The notes under the pieces were generated by a model that saw only the letters and a program-made list of their open reading frames with translations, was not told the DNA's origin and searched no databases. Shown here one piece after another: positions 10,985 to 19,951 of a stretch of DNA of 64,000 bases. Each line of letters begins with the position of its first letter. The first letter of the stretch is position 1. This stretch comes from Drosophila persimilis (taxonomy: Eukaryota; Arthropoda; Insecta; Diptera; Drosophilidae), in assembly GCF_003286085.1 (NCBI RefSeq), contig NW_020825323.1, positions 186,001 through 250,000 of the forward strand, in the 5' to 3' direction. The position numbers were made by a program, and so were the translations under genes.

Positions 10985-11578
10985 AGTGACATATCCATAA
11001 TTCCCCACATCCCATACACATTATGTTTATGTACAATTCATCCACCCCATCCACACAAGTAACAGGACCCCACTCAAGAATCAATAACTGTTTCGTCCCA
11101 TACTCCAAGCTAGGGCCCCCCATAATATAAACAATGGACCCCATTGTTTCATCAACATTAGAATCACGCCACTCTCGAGAAATCGATTCTTTAGAATCAC
11201 GCCACTCATGAGGACCAATCAAAGCTAGACATAAAACCAAGGAGTATCACATTCCTAGCTCCGTCATGTAATGCAACACCGATCGCCAGCAGTGGATGCC
11301 TTTCATCAAAGCCGACGCATCCCCAAATATCGTTCCAGGCACGTACGCCACCGACACGAAGATGCAGCCGAGGAAAGCAACGCCCGAAGCCAGAGTCGGG
11401 AGTTCCAAGAGAAGGGCTCATGGAAACTAGCCAGCAGCAGAGAGATCAGTTCCGTTTGAGACAAGCAGACCCAAAGTCAAGTCGGGGAATTCATTTAAAT
11501 CTTGTGACATAAAGATATTTAAGTTTGTAAAATAAAAGTCTTTTTAAAATCTTAAAATCGAGTTGCGGATATTTAACT
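10985..11578 (+). repeat. Errantivirus 1 3' LTR
   Basis: 594 bp with the same ends as the 5' LTR, followed by the ATAT duplication at 11579-11582. It contains CACATTCCTAGCTCCGTCATG near 11249, where the 5' LTR has a shorter variant. Confidence 0.9.
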
Positions 11579-11582
11579 ATAT

Positions 11583-11618
11583 ATATGTGTAAAGGCAGGC
11601 AACTGATTTGCCTTAACA
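11583..11618 (-). repeat. BEL LTR between units B and C, right part
   Basis: Remainder of the LTR split by errantivirus 1. It ends TTGCCTTAACA at 11618, directly followed by unit C's TCGGCCGCG sequence, as in units A and B. Confidence 0.85.
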
Positions 11619-12777
11619 TCGGCCGCGTTGACAGCATATAGGTTTCAATCCACTGGAATAGGCGCCAAGCGATGGATCGATCGCTTGTTGACCCCGGCCT
11701 TAGTCCTAATCACGGCCACGCGAACCTTCCCGTCCGCTCCTGGGATTGCCTCCTCCACTACTCCGGTGAGCCACATTTGAGGGGGCACGTTGTCCTCGTG
11801 AATTGCCACCACTCTGCCTGGCTGCAAGTTGGCGACCTCCTCAGACCACTTCCCTCGCTGTTGAAGGCTGAGAAGATAGTCTCTGGACCAATCTCTCCAA
11901 AATCTTTGCTTGATGGCAGACACGAGCTGCCATCGTTGCAGATATGAGAGGCTGCTGTCTGGTCTGGGCAGCTCTGATTCGGGTGGCAGCGAAACTAGCG
12001 TTCTGCCGACTAGTAGATGCGCTGGAGTCACCACCTCCCTTTCGTTGGGGCTGCCGCTGTCGACCACCAGTGGTCTGGAATTGAGCACGGCCTCGACGTC
12101 CACGAAAACCGTATGCAGCTCGTCCTCCTTGAGCACTGCGCTGTCCATAGCCCTGAGCAGCAGATTCTTGGCGGACTTCACCGCCGACTCCCACAGGCCT
12201 CCAATGTGCGGGGCTCGCGGGGGAATGAATTCCACCGAAAAACTGTGAGCCGCAGCATACGCCTTGAGGGCTTCGTCCTTGGCATTGACTGCATCCATGC
12301 GCTCCTTGAGCATGCGAGCTGCACCAACAAAATTCGTGGCGTTGTCGCAATAGAGTTTGACAAGAGGCCCACTACGTCCAACAAGCCTGGATAAGCACAA
12401 AATGTATTAGAGGTCAAGTCTTTTACAATATCTAGGTGTACGGCCTTAGATGCAAAGCAGACAAACACTGCTATGTACATCTTAAGAGGCTGCTTGCCAC
12501 GAATCCCAAGCGATACACGAACCGGTCCAAACAAATCAACTTCGCTAATCTCGAAGGGTCGATCAGCGGGTAGGTTTCCAATGATTTGTGAGAGAAGCTT
12601 CGGCTTGTAGTGGAAACAGTGTACGCATTTCCAGATAATGGCACTGCACTCTCTTCGTGCATTTATCAGCCACATGGACTGTCTTAGGAATCCCACTAGT
12701 GCACGGGGTCCAGCGTGACAATTGGCTCGAGGCAAATAGCTAAGATAGAGGGTGACAAATCTACAATTTTTTGGCAT
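11619..12777 (-). pseudogene. BEL/Pao integrase (unit C), two frameshifts
   Basis: Minus strand, C-terminal end of pol. The N-terminal part (12178-12777) has CRFVTLYLSYLPR, the zinc-binding Cys pair in KCVHCFHYKP and the first catalytic Asp in SEVDLFGPV. After a shift near 12403 (12-bp difference from unit B) the next frame (11645-12400) has the second Asp in YCDNATNFVGA, Glu in GGLWESAVKS, and an intact C-terminal domain ending IHRLAPIPVD. This domain is what units A and B lost. The integrase would insert the cDNA; here it is split across frames. Confidence 0.85.
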
Positions 12778-12796
12778 TAACAGTGGAAATTTTGCA

Positions 12797-14971
12797 TTAT
12801 GGGCTAGAGGAGCGTTTAATAGGCGACCAACGAACCAACGAAAACGAGCATGAGCCCACTTGTTCTTCCGAAATGAAGGCAGTTAGTTTTTGAAGTGATG
12901 CCTGCAACTTTGATGGCTTTTTTATTTTGTCAATCTCCTGCGAGAATGCGTCTCTTTGAACAGCTTCAACTGCTGCTAGAAACGCTGCGCCGAGCTCTTC
13001 TGATGACGGACAAGTACTACTCCAAGTTACGCCTTTCCTTTTATTTATGAACCGGCGGATATATGCAATTGTGCCTACCACTTTCATTTATGATGATGAG
13101 TTTTCTATTATGGTGAGGATGGGATTGTGTTCGCCATCGGCCGCGACAAGCGAAGTGGCTACCTTCTTCTTCTCTAATGACGCGTCTGCTTCTGTCAAAC
13201 GTAAATGAAGATTTTGAAGCCAATCCATGGCATTTTGTTGCAGGAATGACGGGCCGTTAAACCAAAATAGTGAATCTAAGTCTGCTACTGATGATCCCCG
13301 AGATACTGGATCTGCAGGATTTTCTTTGGTGGGTACATGTCTCCATGAGGCAGTCGAAGTGATTTCCTGTATCGCTGCAACTCGATTTGAAACAAATGTT
13401 GTTAACTGGGAGGGATGAGTTTGCAGCCAATGTAGAACCACTTCCGAATCTGACCACAATATAACCTTCTCTACGGGGCAATCAATAATAGATCGAGCTT
13501 CCTCCCACAACTTTGCCAACAGATGAGCGGCACATAGCTCCAATCTTGGGATTGTTTTTGTCTTTAAGGGTGCCACCCTTGACTTTGCCTTTAATAAGTT
13601 AACGGACACTCCATTTGAATGGGACACACGAACGTAGATGCAGCAGCCGTATGCTCGCGTGGACGCATCTGCAAACCCATGTATTTGACATCGAGTGCTT
13701 GTGCTAGCTCCTACAAAACGTGGAATGGTGATTTCATGCAACCTTTGCATGTCCGAAACCATCGACTCCCATCTTTGTTGCAATTTTATGGGAATGGGAT
13801 CGTCCCAACCAAGGCTCAAAAGCCAAATTTCCTGCAAGAAGATTTTTGCATTAGTAATCACCGGACATAGCAGACCCAAGGGATCAAAAAGACTGGCTAT
13901 GACGGATAACATTACTCTCTTGGTTGTGGTTTCGGACGGGACTCTTGGTTTCAGACAGTACTTGAAAATGTCTGCCTGTGGGTTCCAAATCAGTCCAAGA
14001 GTTTTCCAATCTTGCTGATCTCCACTCGAAATAACCAGATTCTCTTTCTGACTGTCACCTAGTTGACAATTAGCAGTCCACTTCGTCAGCACAAATCCGG
14101 CTGGCTCTAGGATTTCAACTAGCTGTTGACGCAGTATCCGTAGTTCGGATTTCGTGTCTGCGCCTGTAAGAAGATCGTCAACATAGAAATCTGAAGCAAG
14201 AGACTTTGAGCCAAGTGGATGCGAATTTAAATGAGTTTCGCTTAGATACTTCAAGTACCTGACAGCAAGAAATGGTGTGCTGGCCGTGCCATAAGTTACC
14301 GTATTGAGACGAAACACTTGCAAGGGATCCGAACTTGCACGTCTCCAAATAATTAATTGGAATTTGCAATGCGCCACATGAAGTTCGACTTGACGGTACA
14401 TTTTTGTAATGTCTGCTGTAAGAGCGAATTTGCGACACCGAAATCTTAACAACGTTGCATATAGGCACGGCTGGATGGTTGCTCCAACCATGAGTAAATC
14501 ATTGAGCGAGACTTGACTCGTTGTTTTGCACGACGCATCGAACACTACTCTAAGCTTAGTGGATTTACTTTGTGGTCGTTCCACGCATTGATACGGGATG
14601 AAATAATGCGGCTCTGCCGGGATTGAGTTTTCCATTGCAGTCATATGGCCTAACGACAGTTATTCCTCCATAAAGTCAAGAAACACCGATTTTATGGCAG
14701 GTTTTTGGCATAATCGCCTTTCTAAAGACAAAAATCGTCTTCTGGCTGTCTCAAACGACGAACCGAGAGATGTCGGGCTAGACTTAAATGGCAAAGAAAC
14801 TTGCAATCGACCGGAGGGTAGACGTGTGATAGTGTCGATAAAGGATTTTTCACACATAGTTTCTTCGGGGGTATACAGTCTTTCTATGGATGCATTTGGA
14901 ACATTTTCCAACTCCCAGAAACGTTTGACCAAGCTGTCGAGCGGGCAGGCTTCTTGAACTGTGCTCACCAT
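12797..14971 (-). pseudogene. BEL/Pao reverse transcriptase and RNase H (unit C), nonsense codons
   Basis: One long minus frame interrupted by stop codons at about 14657-14659 and 13088-13090. The RT has LRVVFDASCKT, ALTADITKMYRQV and the catalytic YVDDLL at about 14175, which is the BEL/Pao form. RNase H follows with the HGFADASTRAYG motif and ILWSDSEVVLHWL, then HVPTKENPADPVSRG. The region before the RT (14660-14971) is the pol linker. Only point stops separate the blocks, so this copy decayed mainly by substitution. It copies element RNA into DNA in intact relatives. Confidence 0.88.
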
Positions 14972-15004
14972 AGAGCAAGTTAATGTGGCTTGGGGGCCTT
15001 TGGA

Positions 15005-15631
15005 CTAGCAACGTCTAGACACCACCCACCCAAAAACAGTGTTTTGTAAGGTTAGTGCCTCTCTGCCCTGTTTTACTTGACCATTACTTAAGATATCGAA
15101 AAAGGCGTCTGCACCTAATGGCAAATCAACTTTTTGTGGCTTGTAAAAGACTGGATCAGCCAGTGGATAGCTCTCAGTAGCATCCATTAAGGAATCAGGC
15201 GGAACCGCCTTTTCTGGATGGTACGAGGAAATCGATTTTAAAATCACGAAATCTGCCACCATTTCGAATGGGTGTATGCGAGAGCAGATTGTGGCTTGCA
15301 CAACTTGGTGTGCCGATAAGATGGATTTTCCAATACCTAACAAACTAATATGCTTTCTAGTTCTCTTTAACTGCAGACTTTTTGCCAATTCATCGGTTAT
15401 AAAGTTCACTTGAGAACCATAGTCCAACAATAATCTGGCTGGCTGATGTTGGCTTGAGCTGCCTTTAATGTCAAAAACTGCTGTGGCTAAAAGTACTTGG
15501 TCATTGTCGCGAGCCATTGCATGATTCGAAACTAGTGGACGTGCGTTTAGAATTGCAGGCGGATTGTCCAACACAGCTTGACTCGTGGATGAGTCAGTTG
15601 TGTAACGATGTAACAAAGTATGATGCGGTTT
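15005..15631 (-). pseudogene. BEL/Pao protease and end of gag knuckle (unit C)
   Basis: Minus frame starting within the last gag knuckle (CSKPHHTLLHR) and passing into an aspartic protease: LLLDYGSQVNFI at the active site and YPLADPVFYKPQKVDLPLGADAF at the C-terminal part typical of BEL/Pao. The active-site triad reads D-Y-G where D-S-G is expected, a likely loss-of-function change. It ends at a stop at 15005 and pol continues in the same frame beyond it. The upstream side is cut by the DINE-like insertion. Confidence 0.85.
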
Positions 15632-16044
15632 GGAACAGACTCTCGTTTCCGACCCCATAAAGTATATATATTCTTTATCAGCATCAATAGCCGAGTCGCT
15701 TGAGCCATGTCTGTCTGTCCGTCTGTCCGTCTGTCCGTCCGTCCGTCCGTCTGTCTGTCCGTCCCCTTCAGCGCCTAGTGCTCAAAGACTATAAGAGCTA
15801 GAGCAACGATGTTTTGGATCCAGACTTCTGTGATATGTCACTGCTACAAAAATATTTCAAAACTTCGCCCCGCCCACTTCCGCCCCCACAAAGGACGAAA
15901 ATCTGTGCCATCCACATTTTTAAAGATACGATAAAACCAAAAACGCAGAATCGTAGAGGATGACTATATGTTCTAGAATGTAAGATCTGTATGTAATGTA
16001 ATGGAATGTAACCAGATCGTATAATTATTATAGCCAGAATCAAG
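15632..16044. mobile_element. INE-1/DINE-1-like Helitron fragment inside BEL gag
   Basis: About 410 bp with CCATAAAGTATATATATTC, AGCATCAATAGCCGAGTCG, then a CTGTCTGTCCGTCTGTCCGT run, the order found in INE-1/DINE-1 elements. The body (CACTTCCGCCCCCACAAAG, CATCCACA, TATAGCCAGAATCAAG) matches the longer copy at 37757-38810. It replaces the part of BEL gag between VDQKT and the last knuckle, so a deletion accompanied or followed the insertion. Confidence 0.8.
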
Positions 16045-16841
16045 GTTTTTTGATCTACCTTGGACATGACAATGTGTATCAGTAAAGCATCCGAAATTTG
16101 TTTATAAAAAACAGACAATAGCGGCTCGTAAATAGCGGAAGCTGTGTCAAGAAGGGATCTCAGCCCAGATGCAGACGGACCTTGCATGCTTTGCAACTCG
16201 AACAGACGGGCTATACTATTTAAGAATATTAAACAATCATTATCGTATACCTTCATTAAGGCACTAAGGGCCTTCCGATAGTTTTGTTCGGTCACTGGAT
16301 AAGCCTTTACTACTCCTAGCGCTTCTTTCTCTAAGCAAGTCAATAAATGATTAAATTTCTCCACATTGCTTAATGTGGGATCGCTATCCACTATGCTACT
16401 AAATAGGCCGATACAATTTTTATACTCGGTATAATCGCCACTGAATTTGGGCAATTTTACTGGCGGCAAATGTCTATTTGTAGCAATTGTCGTATTTAAT
16501 GCCGACTCATTTGCTGTCCGTTGCTCAAATTTAGCAGACATGGACTTGAACGTGGATTTAGCCTCAATACATAAATGCTCAAGCTCGGCTCGAGAAGCTA
16601 AATCTGGGTTGACATCCTCAATTTCTACTTGTAATTGGAAAGCCCGTTCAATATGTGACTCTAATATTTCCATGCGGCACTCCAATTGTGCCTTTGAAAA
16701 GGAAGACTGTTTATCTTTAAGAACGCTCCATATACGACTGATATCTTTCTTAACTGCACTCAGCTTGCGAAGAATGTCTAACGACTCCACATCGTCAGCC
16801 TCTGCAGATTGTCTAGACATTCCTCGCCGTTTTCCAGGCAT
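16045..16841 (-). pseudogene. BEL/Pao gag, N-terminal two thirds (unit C)
   Basis: ATG at 16841 (MPGKRRGMSRQSAEAD). A coiled-coil-rich N-terminal part (LRKLSAVKKDISRIWSVLK, LECRMEILESHIERAFQL) precedes the conserved BEL capsid segment: PPVKLPKFSGDYTEYKNC, IVDSDPTLSNVEKFNHLL, ALGVVKAYPVTEQNYRKAL, SDALLIHIVMSKVDQKT. BEL identity breaks off at VDQKT, where the DINE-like sequence starts. The particle protein is therefore missing its C-terminal portion and most zinc knuckles. Confidence 0.85.
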
Positions 16842-17776
16842 TTTAGTTCTATAAAATTTTTGTTTCTCAAAAATGGCACTGTCTCACTGTCACACTCAGC
16901 AATTACACTCACAAATTGTTATTTTTTTTTCTGCCTGCTAACGGCCCAATGCTGTTACCGTGCTTGAGACTACGAGAGAGAGAGAGAGATGATCGCCAAA
17001 ATGCCTACAAGCCAACGCTTTCGAGTTCGAGTCGAGCTTGTAGTTCACAGAAACGCAGCTTAAATGCGCGTATATGCGTATGCTGCTTTAGCGACCGACC
17101 GAGATGCACCTAAACCACAAGTAATGGTATGTGTAATGTATGTGAGTGTTAGCGAGTATCGCTGGAGACAAGGAGAGAACACGAAACGATAAAGAGCAAG
17201 CGAGCGCTGAATGAGAGAGCACAAAAGTGCAGCTGCGCTGTAAAACGAAGAGCGTCCAGCAAGAACCGTTCGCGTAAAGCAGAAACGAAAATTTATGACG
17301 AAGACGAGCGAGGGGGGAATGATGCGCAGCGGTTAGCGCTTGCGCGCGAAACTATTGCCGTTTCTCTTTTGCTTGTCGGCTCTTTTTGGAAATGTCGTTG
17401 ACCACAAATACAGTGATCACTCACTGTATAATCAAATAACTTTGAATGTGTGTACTTTTATTGAATAATTTATTCACAGGCCTTTTTTATACATAGTTAC
17501 TTATATACTTTTGATGAAATAATTGGGCACTTTGATTTACCTGTGGCACTGGTTGAGGGTTGTTTGAACACCGATGCATTCCCTCCCACAAGTTCATACC
17601 AACCAGGAATACCCACGAGCAGCTCTCAAGAGTAGCGAAGTTTGAAGTCCAGCGGGCCACCAATGACAACTGCAGGAACAGCAACAGCAACGAGCGAGGG
17701 ATGATATCCAATGGGGATATCCAACGAAGCGCCAAGATTAATTCAATCCAACTTCTGTCCAATCCAGAAAATCAGT
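16842..17776 (-). other. BEL unit C 5' leader
   Basis: About 930 bp between the primer site and the gag ATG with no coding frame that resembles a protein. It contains a GA run at 16974-16990 and many GAGCGA-type words. A long leader is ordinary for BEL elements. Confidence 0.6.
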
Positions 17777-17794
17777 GTCCACCCGGGGGCGCCA
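17777..17794 (-). promoter_or_regulatory. BEL unit C primer-binding site
   Basis: Read on the minus strand, TGGCGCCCCCGGGTGGAC lies a few bases after the LTR end (17799). The TGG start and GC-rich run fit a tRNA 3' end complement. Units A and B have lost this region, so they could not prime reverse transcription. Confidence 0.7.
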
Positions 17795-17798
17795 AAAA

Positions 17799-18091
17799 TG
17801 GTTGTGCTAAATAGCCTGCCGTTAGGCACGATTTCTGAGGGTTTAATTAGACACTGGAATCAGACAGACCGACAGATCAAACTTGTACACTCAATCGACT
17901 TTCAATTATAAGTGAGTTTATTCTAAAGCGGCGCCCTCTTCATGAGCGGCTGCTGCTTGCATAGGCTCCGTTCGCAACATGGTATAAGAGCGCACGACAT
18001 TACAATTTAAGAGCGTGATTTCATACATGTCTCTTAGGTATAATTATAGATATATATATGTGTAAAGGCAGGCAACTGATTTGCCTTAACA
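17799..18091 (-). repeat. BEL LTR, right end of the array (293 bp)
   Basis: TGGTTGTGC...CCTTAACA, the 5' LTR of unit C in minus-strand terms. It is followed by CTATT (18092-18096), which would be one target duplication if the left array edge outside the window also shows it. Confidence 0.85.
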
Positions 18092-18096
18092 CTATT

Positions 18097-18788
18097 GTTG
18101 AATATGTCGTCAAATTGGTTGAATGTTTTATATATGTAAAGTCCTTCCAAATGGTTGCGTCCCCGTCTATGATTGGTATGTAATTTGTGTTGCTATAGTC
18201 AGTAAGTTTTGCTTACGTCATTATGGCAAAGATTAGTGTAGCCCAAATCCTAAAAAAGTAAAGAGGAAGTTCCTAATTTTGTTTGCTTCCTAATCGTTTG
18301 TTTGCTTTTACAAGGACTGTGTCACCTACTGTCTATCATGTCTTACTTCCTGAATAGGACGAGTAAATTACATCAACCGAACGTTTGTTCGTTACGGAGT
18401 GAACTGTGTTATTGCATTCAATAATTGCTTGAAGTATCGTTTCCACAGTATTTGTAAGTTTCCTTTGGACTGTTAAACAACTCCCAATGTCATGAAGGGT
18501 CATCTTTCAACTTGTCCTTTGAAAGTACTATGAAGTGGTGGAGCATTTTTAATTTCAATGTTATATGAGTTTTCTCGGACTTTATGGTTCGTTAACGCAA
18601 TAAATCGTCTTGGTGTTCCGGTAAAAATTGATAAGTTTTAAAATGGCTGATTGTATGTCAACTATTGTTCTTGAAGCCATGGGTTGGACAACTGAAAATT
18701 TCGAGAGCTTGTCTATGCATGTGAGGAAGTATTTTTTGTCGGTTGAATATACGTCGATATGTCGCATTTTGGTGCTTTGGTGATTTGG
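18097..18788 (-). pseudogene. Gypsy-type integrase core fragment
   Basis: Minus frame 18582-18767 reads HIDVYSTDKKYFLTCIDKLSKF and TKTIYCVNEP, the first and second catalytic regions of a gypsy/gtwin-type errantiviral integrase, with Val in place of the expected Asp in YCDNEP. Further left, other frames hold ETILQAIIECNNTVHSVT, the segment around and after the catalytic Glu region. Stop codons and frameshifts are dense. It is an old fragment without LTRs, and the remaining bases show no other gene. Confidence 0.75.
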
Positions 18789-18850
18789 TCATCAAGAATC
18801 AAGAAAACAATTTTATTCTTTCTCGCTCTGTCTCTCTCTAACAAACAGGT
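18789..18850. mobile_element. Short DINE-1-like fragment
   Basis: ATCAAGAATCAAGAAAACAA through CTCGCTCTGTCTCTCTCTAACA matches 38138-38190 of the longer DINE-like copy. It abuts the gypsy LTR at 18851, so the LTR element probably inserted into, or recombined at, an older DINE copy. Confidence 0.75.
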
Positions 18851-19951
18851 TGTGACGGCGCTTCGGCCGGGGTATGCTCGTCGCGCCGGCTTCCACAGAA
18901 ATTTGTTTGATCTCTGGGTGTGGTAGCTGAAAGAGAGTCTCGTGGTTCAAAAATAAGGCGGGGCTTGAGCGGTAATAAAAGAGATAGAGTTATTTTTATT
19001 GTTCTTAAAAAGGTACAAAGTTTGGTAGGTGCGCGGGTTTTTTTCTTCTGGTTCTTCCTTCGGGGTCGGCTGCCGGGGTCGTCCTTCGGGTGGGCCGCAC
19101 GTGGCGGATGGTTGCGTGCGGGTCCTGGTAGTCTTCTGGTCGGTGTCGCTTGAGGGCGCGGAGGTCTAATGCGCTCCGAGGAGAAGAATGTTGCGGAGGG
19201 TAAATGCGCTCCGAGGAAAAAGAATGTTGCGGAGGGTAAATGCGCTCCGAGGAGAAATAATGTTGCGGAGGGTAAATGCGCTCTGAGGAGAAATAATGTT
19301 GCGTAGGGTAAATGCGCTCCGAGGAGAAATAATGTTGCGGAGGGTAAATGCGCTCCGAGGAGAAATAATGTTGCGGAGGGTAAATGCGCTCCGAGGAGAA
19401 GTAATGTTGCGGAGGGTAAATGCGCTCCGAGGAGAATAGGAGGATCGCTGGGGCTGCTGGTGGCTGCTACTGATGCTTACCTCTCCACTGGCCGGAGCCG
19501 AACTGATGATGATCGCTCTGGCGGAGCCCTTTTTATTTCCGAAAAGCAGCTGATCCATACCGCGTTGTGCTGATGTGTCCCTACCGCGTTTGTACGGATC
19601 GGCTGATTGTGTGCCCGTTAGTGCTTGGGTTATGGTCACACTTGGGGCGGTCAGCTGTGGGTGTGACCGTGGGTGGCTGTGCTACGGGCCCATTGGTGGT
19701 GATCAGCTGTGGTTGGTTTTATGTATCTTCATTGTTTGTTTATTTATACTTATTTCTTTTGTCCCTATGTGGCAGATCTTCATGTATTGTCGCTTATGTT
19801 CTACTTATCCTACTAATACTTATAGTTTAGTCTTCATGGCTTGTCTTGGTGTTTCTAGTATAATTAGTCTTCAGGGTTTCTTCTCGGTGTTTCTAATGTT
19901 TTATTGTGTTTGGGGCGCCGGCGCTTGGTCTTCCTGGTGCTGGGCGTCACA
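18851..19951 (-). repeat. Gypsy tandem array, left LTR (1101 bp)
   Basis: Plus-strand ends TGTGACGGCG and GGGCGTCACA form an imperfect inverted end pair. It contains the 36-bp tandem array and a CT-rich block. It is nearly identical to the middle LTR at 24281-25381. Confidence 0.85.
19165..19437. repeat. 36-bp tandem repeat in the left LTR
   Basis: About eight copies of a unit with AATGCGCTCCGAGGAGAA then TAATGTTGCGGAGGG. Variants include a GAGGAAAAAG unit and one with CTCTGAGG/TTGCGTAGG. Because the period is a multiple of three, it gives open frames on both strands; these are not taken as genes. Confidence 0.9.

Larger units (their letters stand above)
5019..11578 (+). mobile_element. Errantivirus 1 (17.6/297-type gypsy element)
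   Basis: A 6.56-kb element with two LTRs starting AGTGACATATCC, a TGGCGCAGTCGG primer site, gag, pol and a partial env. It is flanked by ATAT on both sides (5015-5018 and 11579-11582). LTRs beginning AGTGACAT, a serine-tRNA-type primer site and ATAT target duplications are known features of the 17.6/297/tom group of Drosophila errantiviruses. All three genes are damaged: gag frameshift near 6410, pol break near 8064, env 5' half missing. The LTRs differ by a few substitutions and a small indel, so the insertion is not brand new. Confidence 0.9.
1..18091 (-). mobile_element. Tandem BEL/Pao LTR retrotransposon array (units A, B, C)
   Basis: Four copies of one LTR (ends at 29; 2220-2512; 4762-5018 plus 11583-11618; 17799-18091) separate three internal regions, all coding on the minus strand. 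Units A (30-2219) and B (2513-4761) are short derivatives with only the 3' end of pol. Unit C (11619-17798) keeps gag, protease, reverse transcriptase and integrase. The LTR runs TG...CA and the complete copies are 293 bp. The BEL/Pao assignment rests on the gag zinc-knuckle end with CSKPHHTLLH, the YVDD reverse transcriptase and the BEL-type integrase. The arrangement suggests unequal exchange between LTRs or insertion of a concatemer; that part is inference. Confidence 0.85.

Noticed and set aside
15700-15770. GTCC/GTCTGT run as microsatellite or CRISPR-like repeat
   Set aside because: It is the CTGTCC run of the DINE-1-like element; no spacers.
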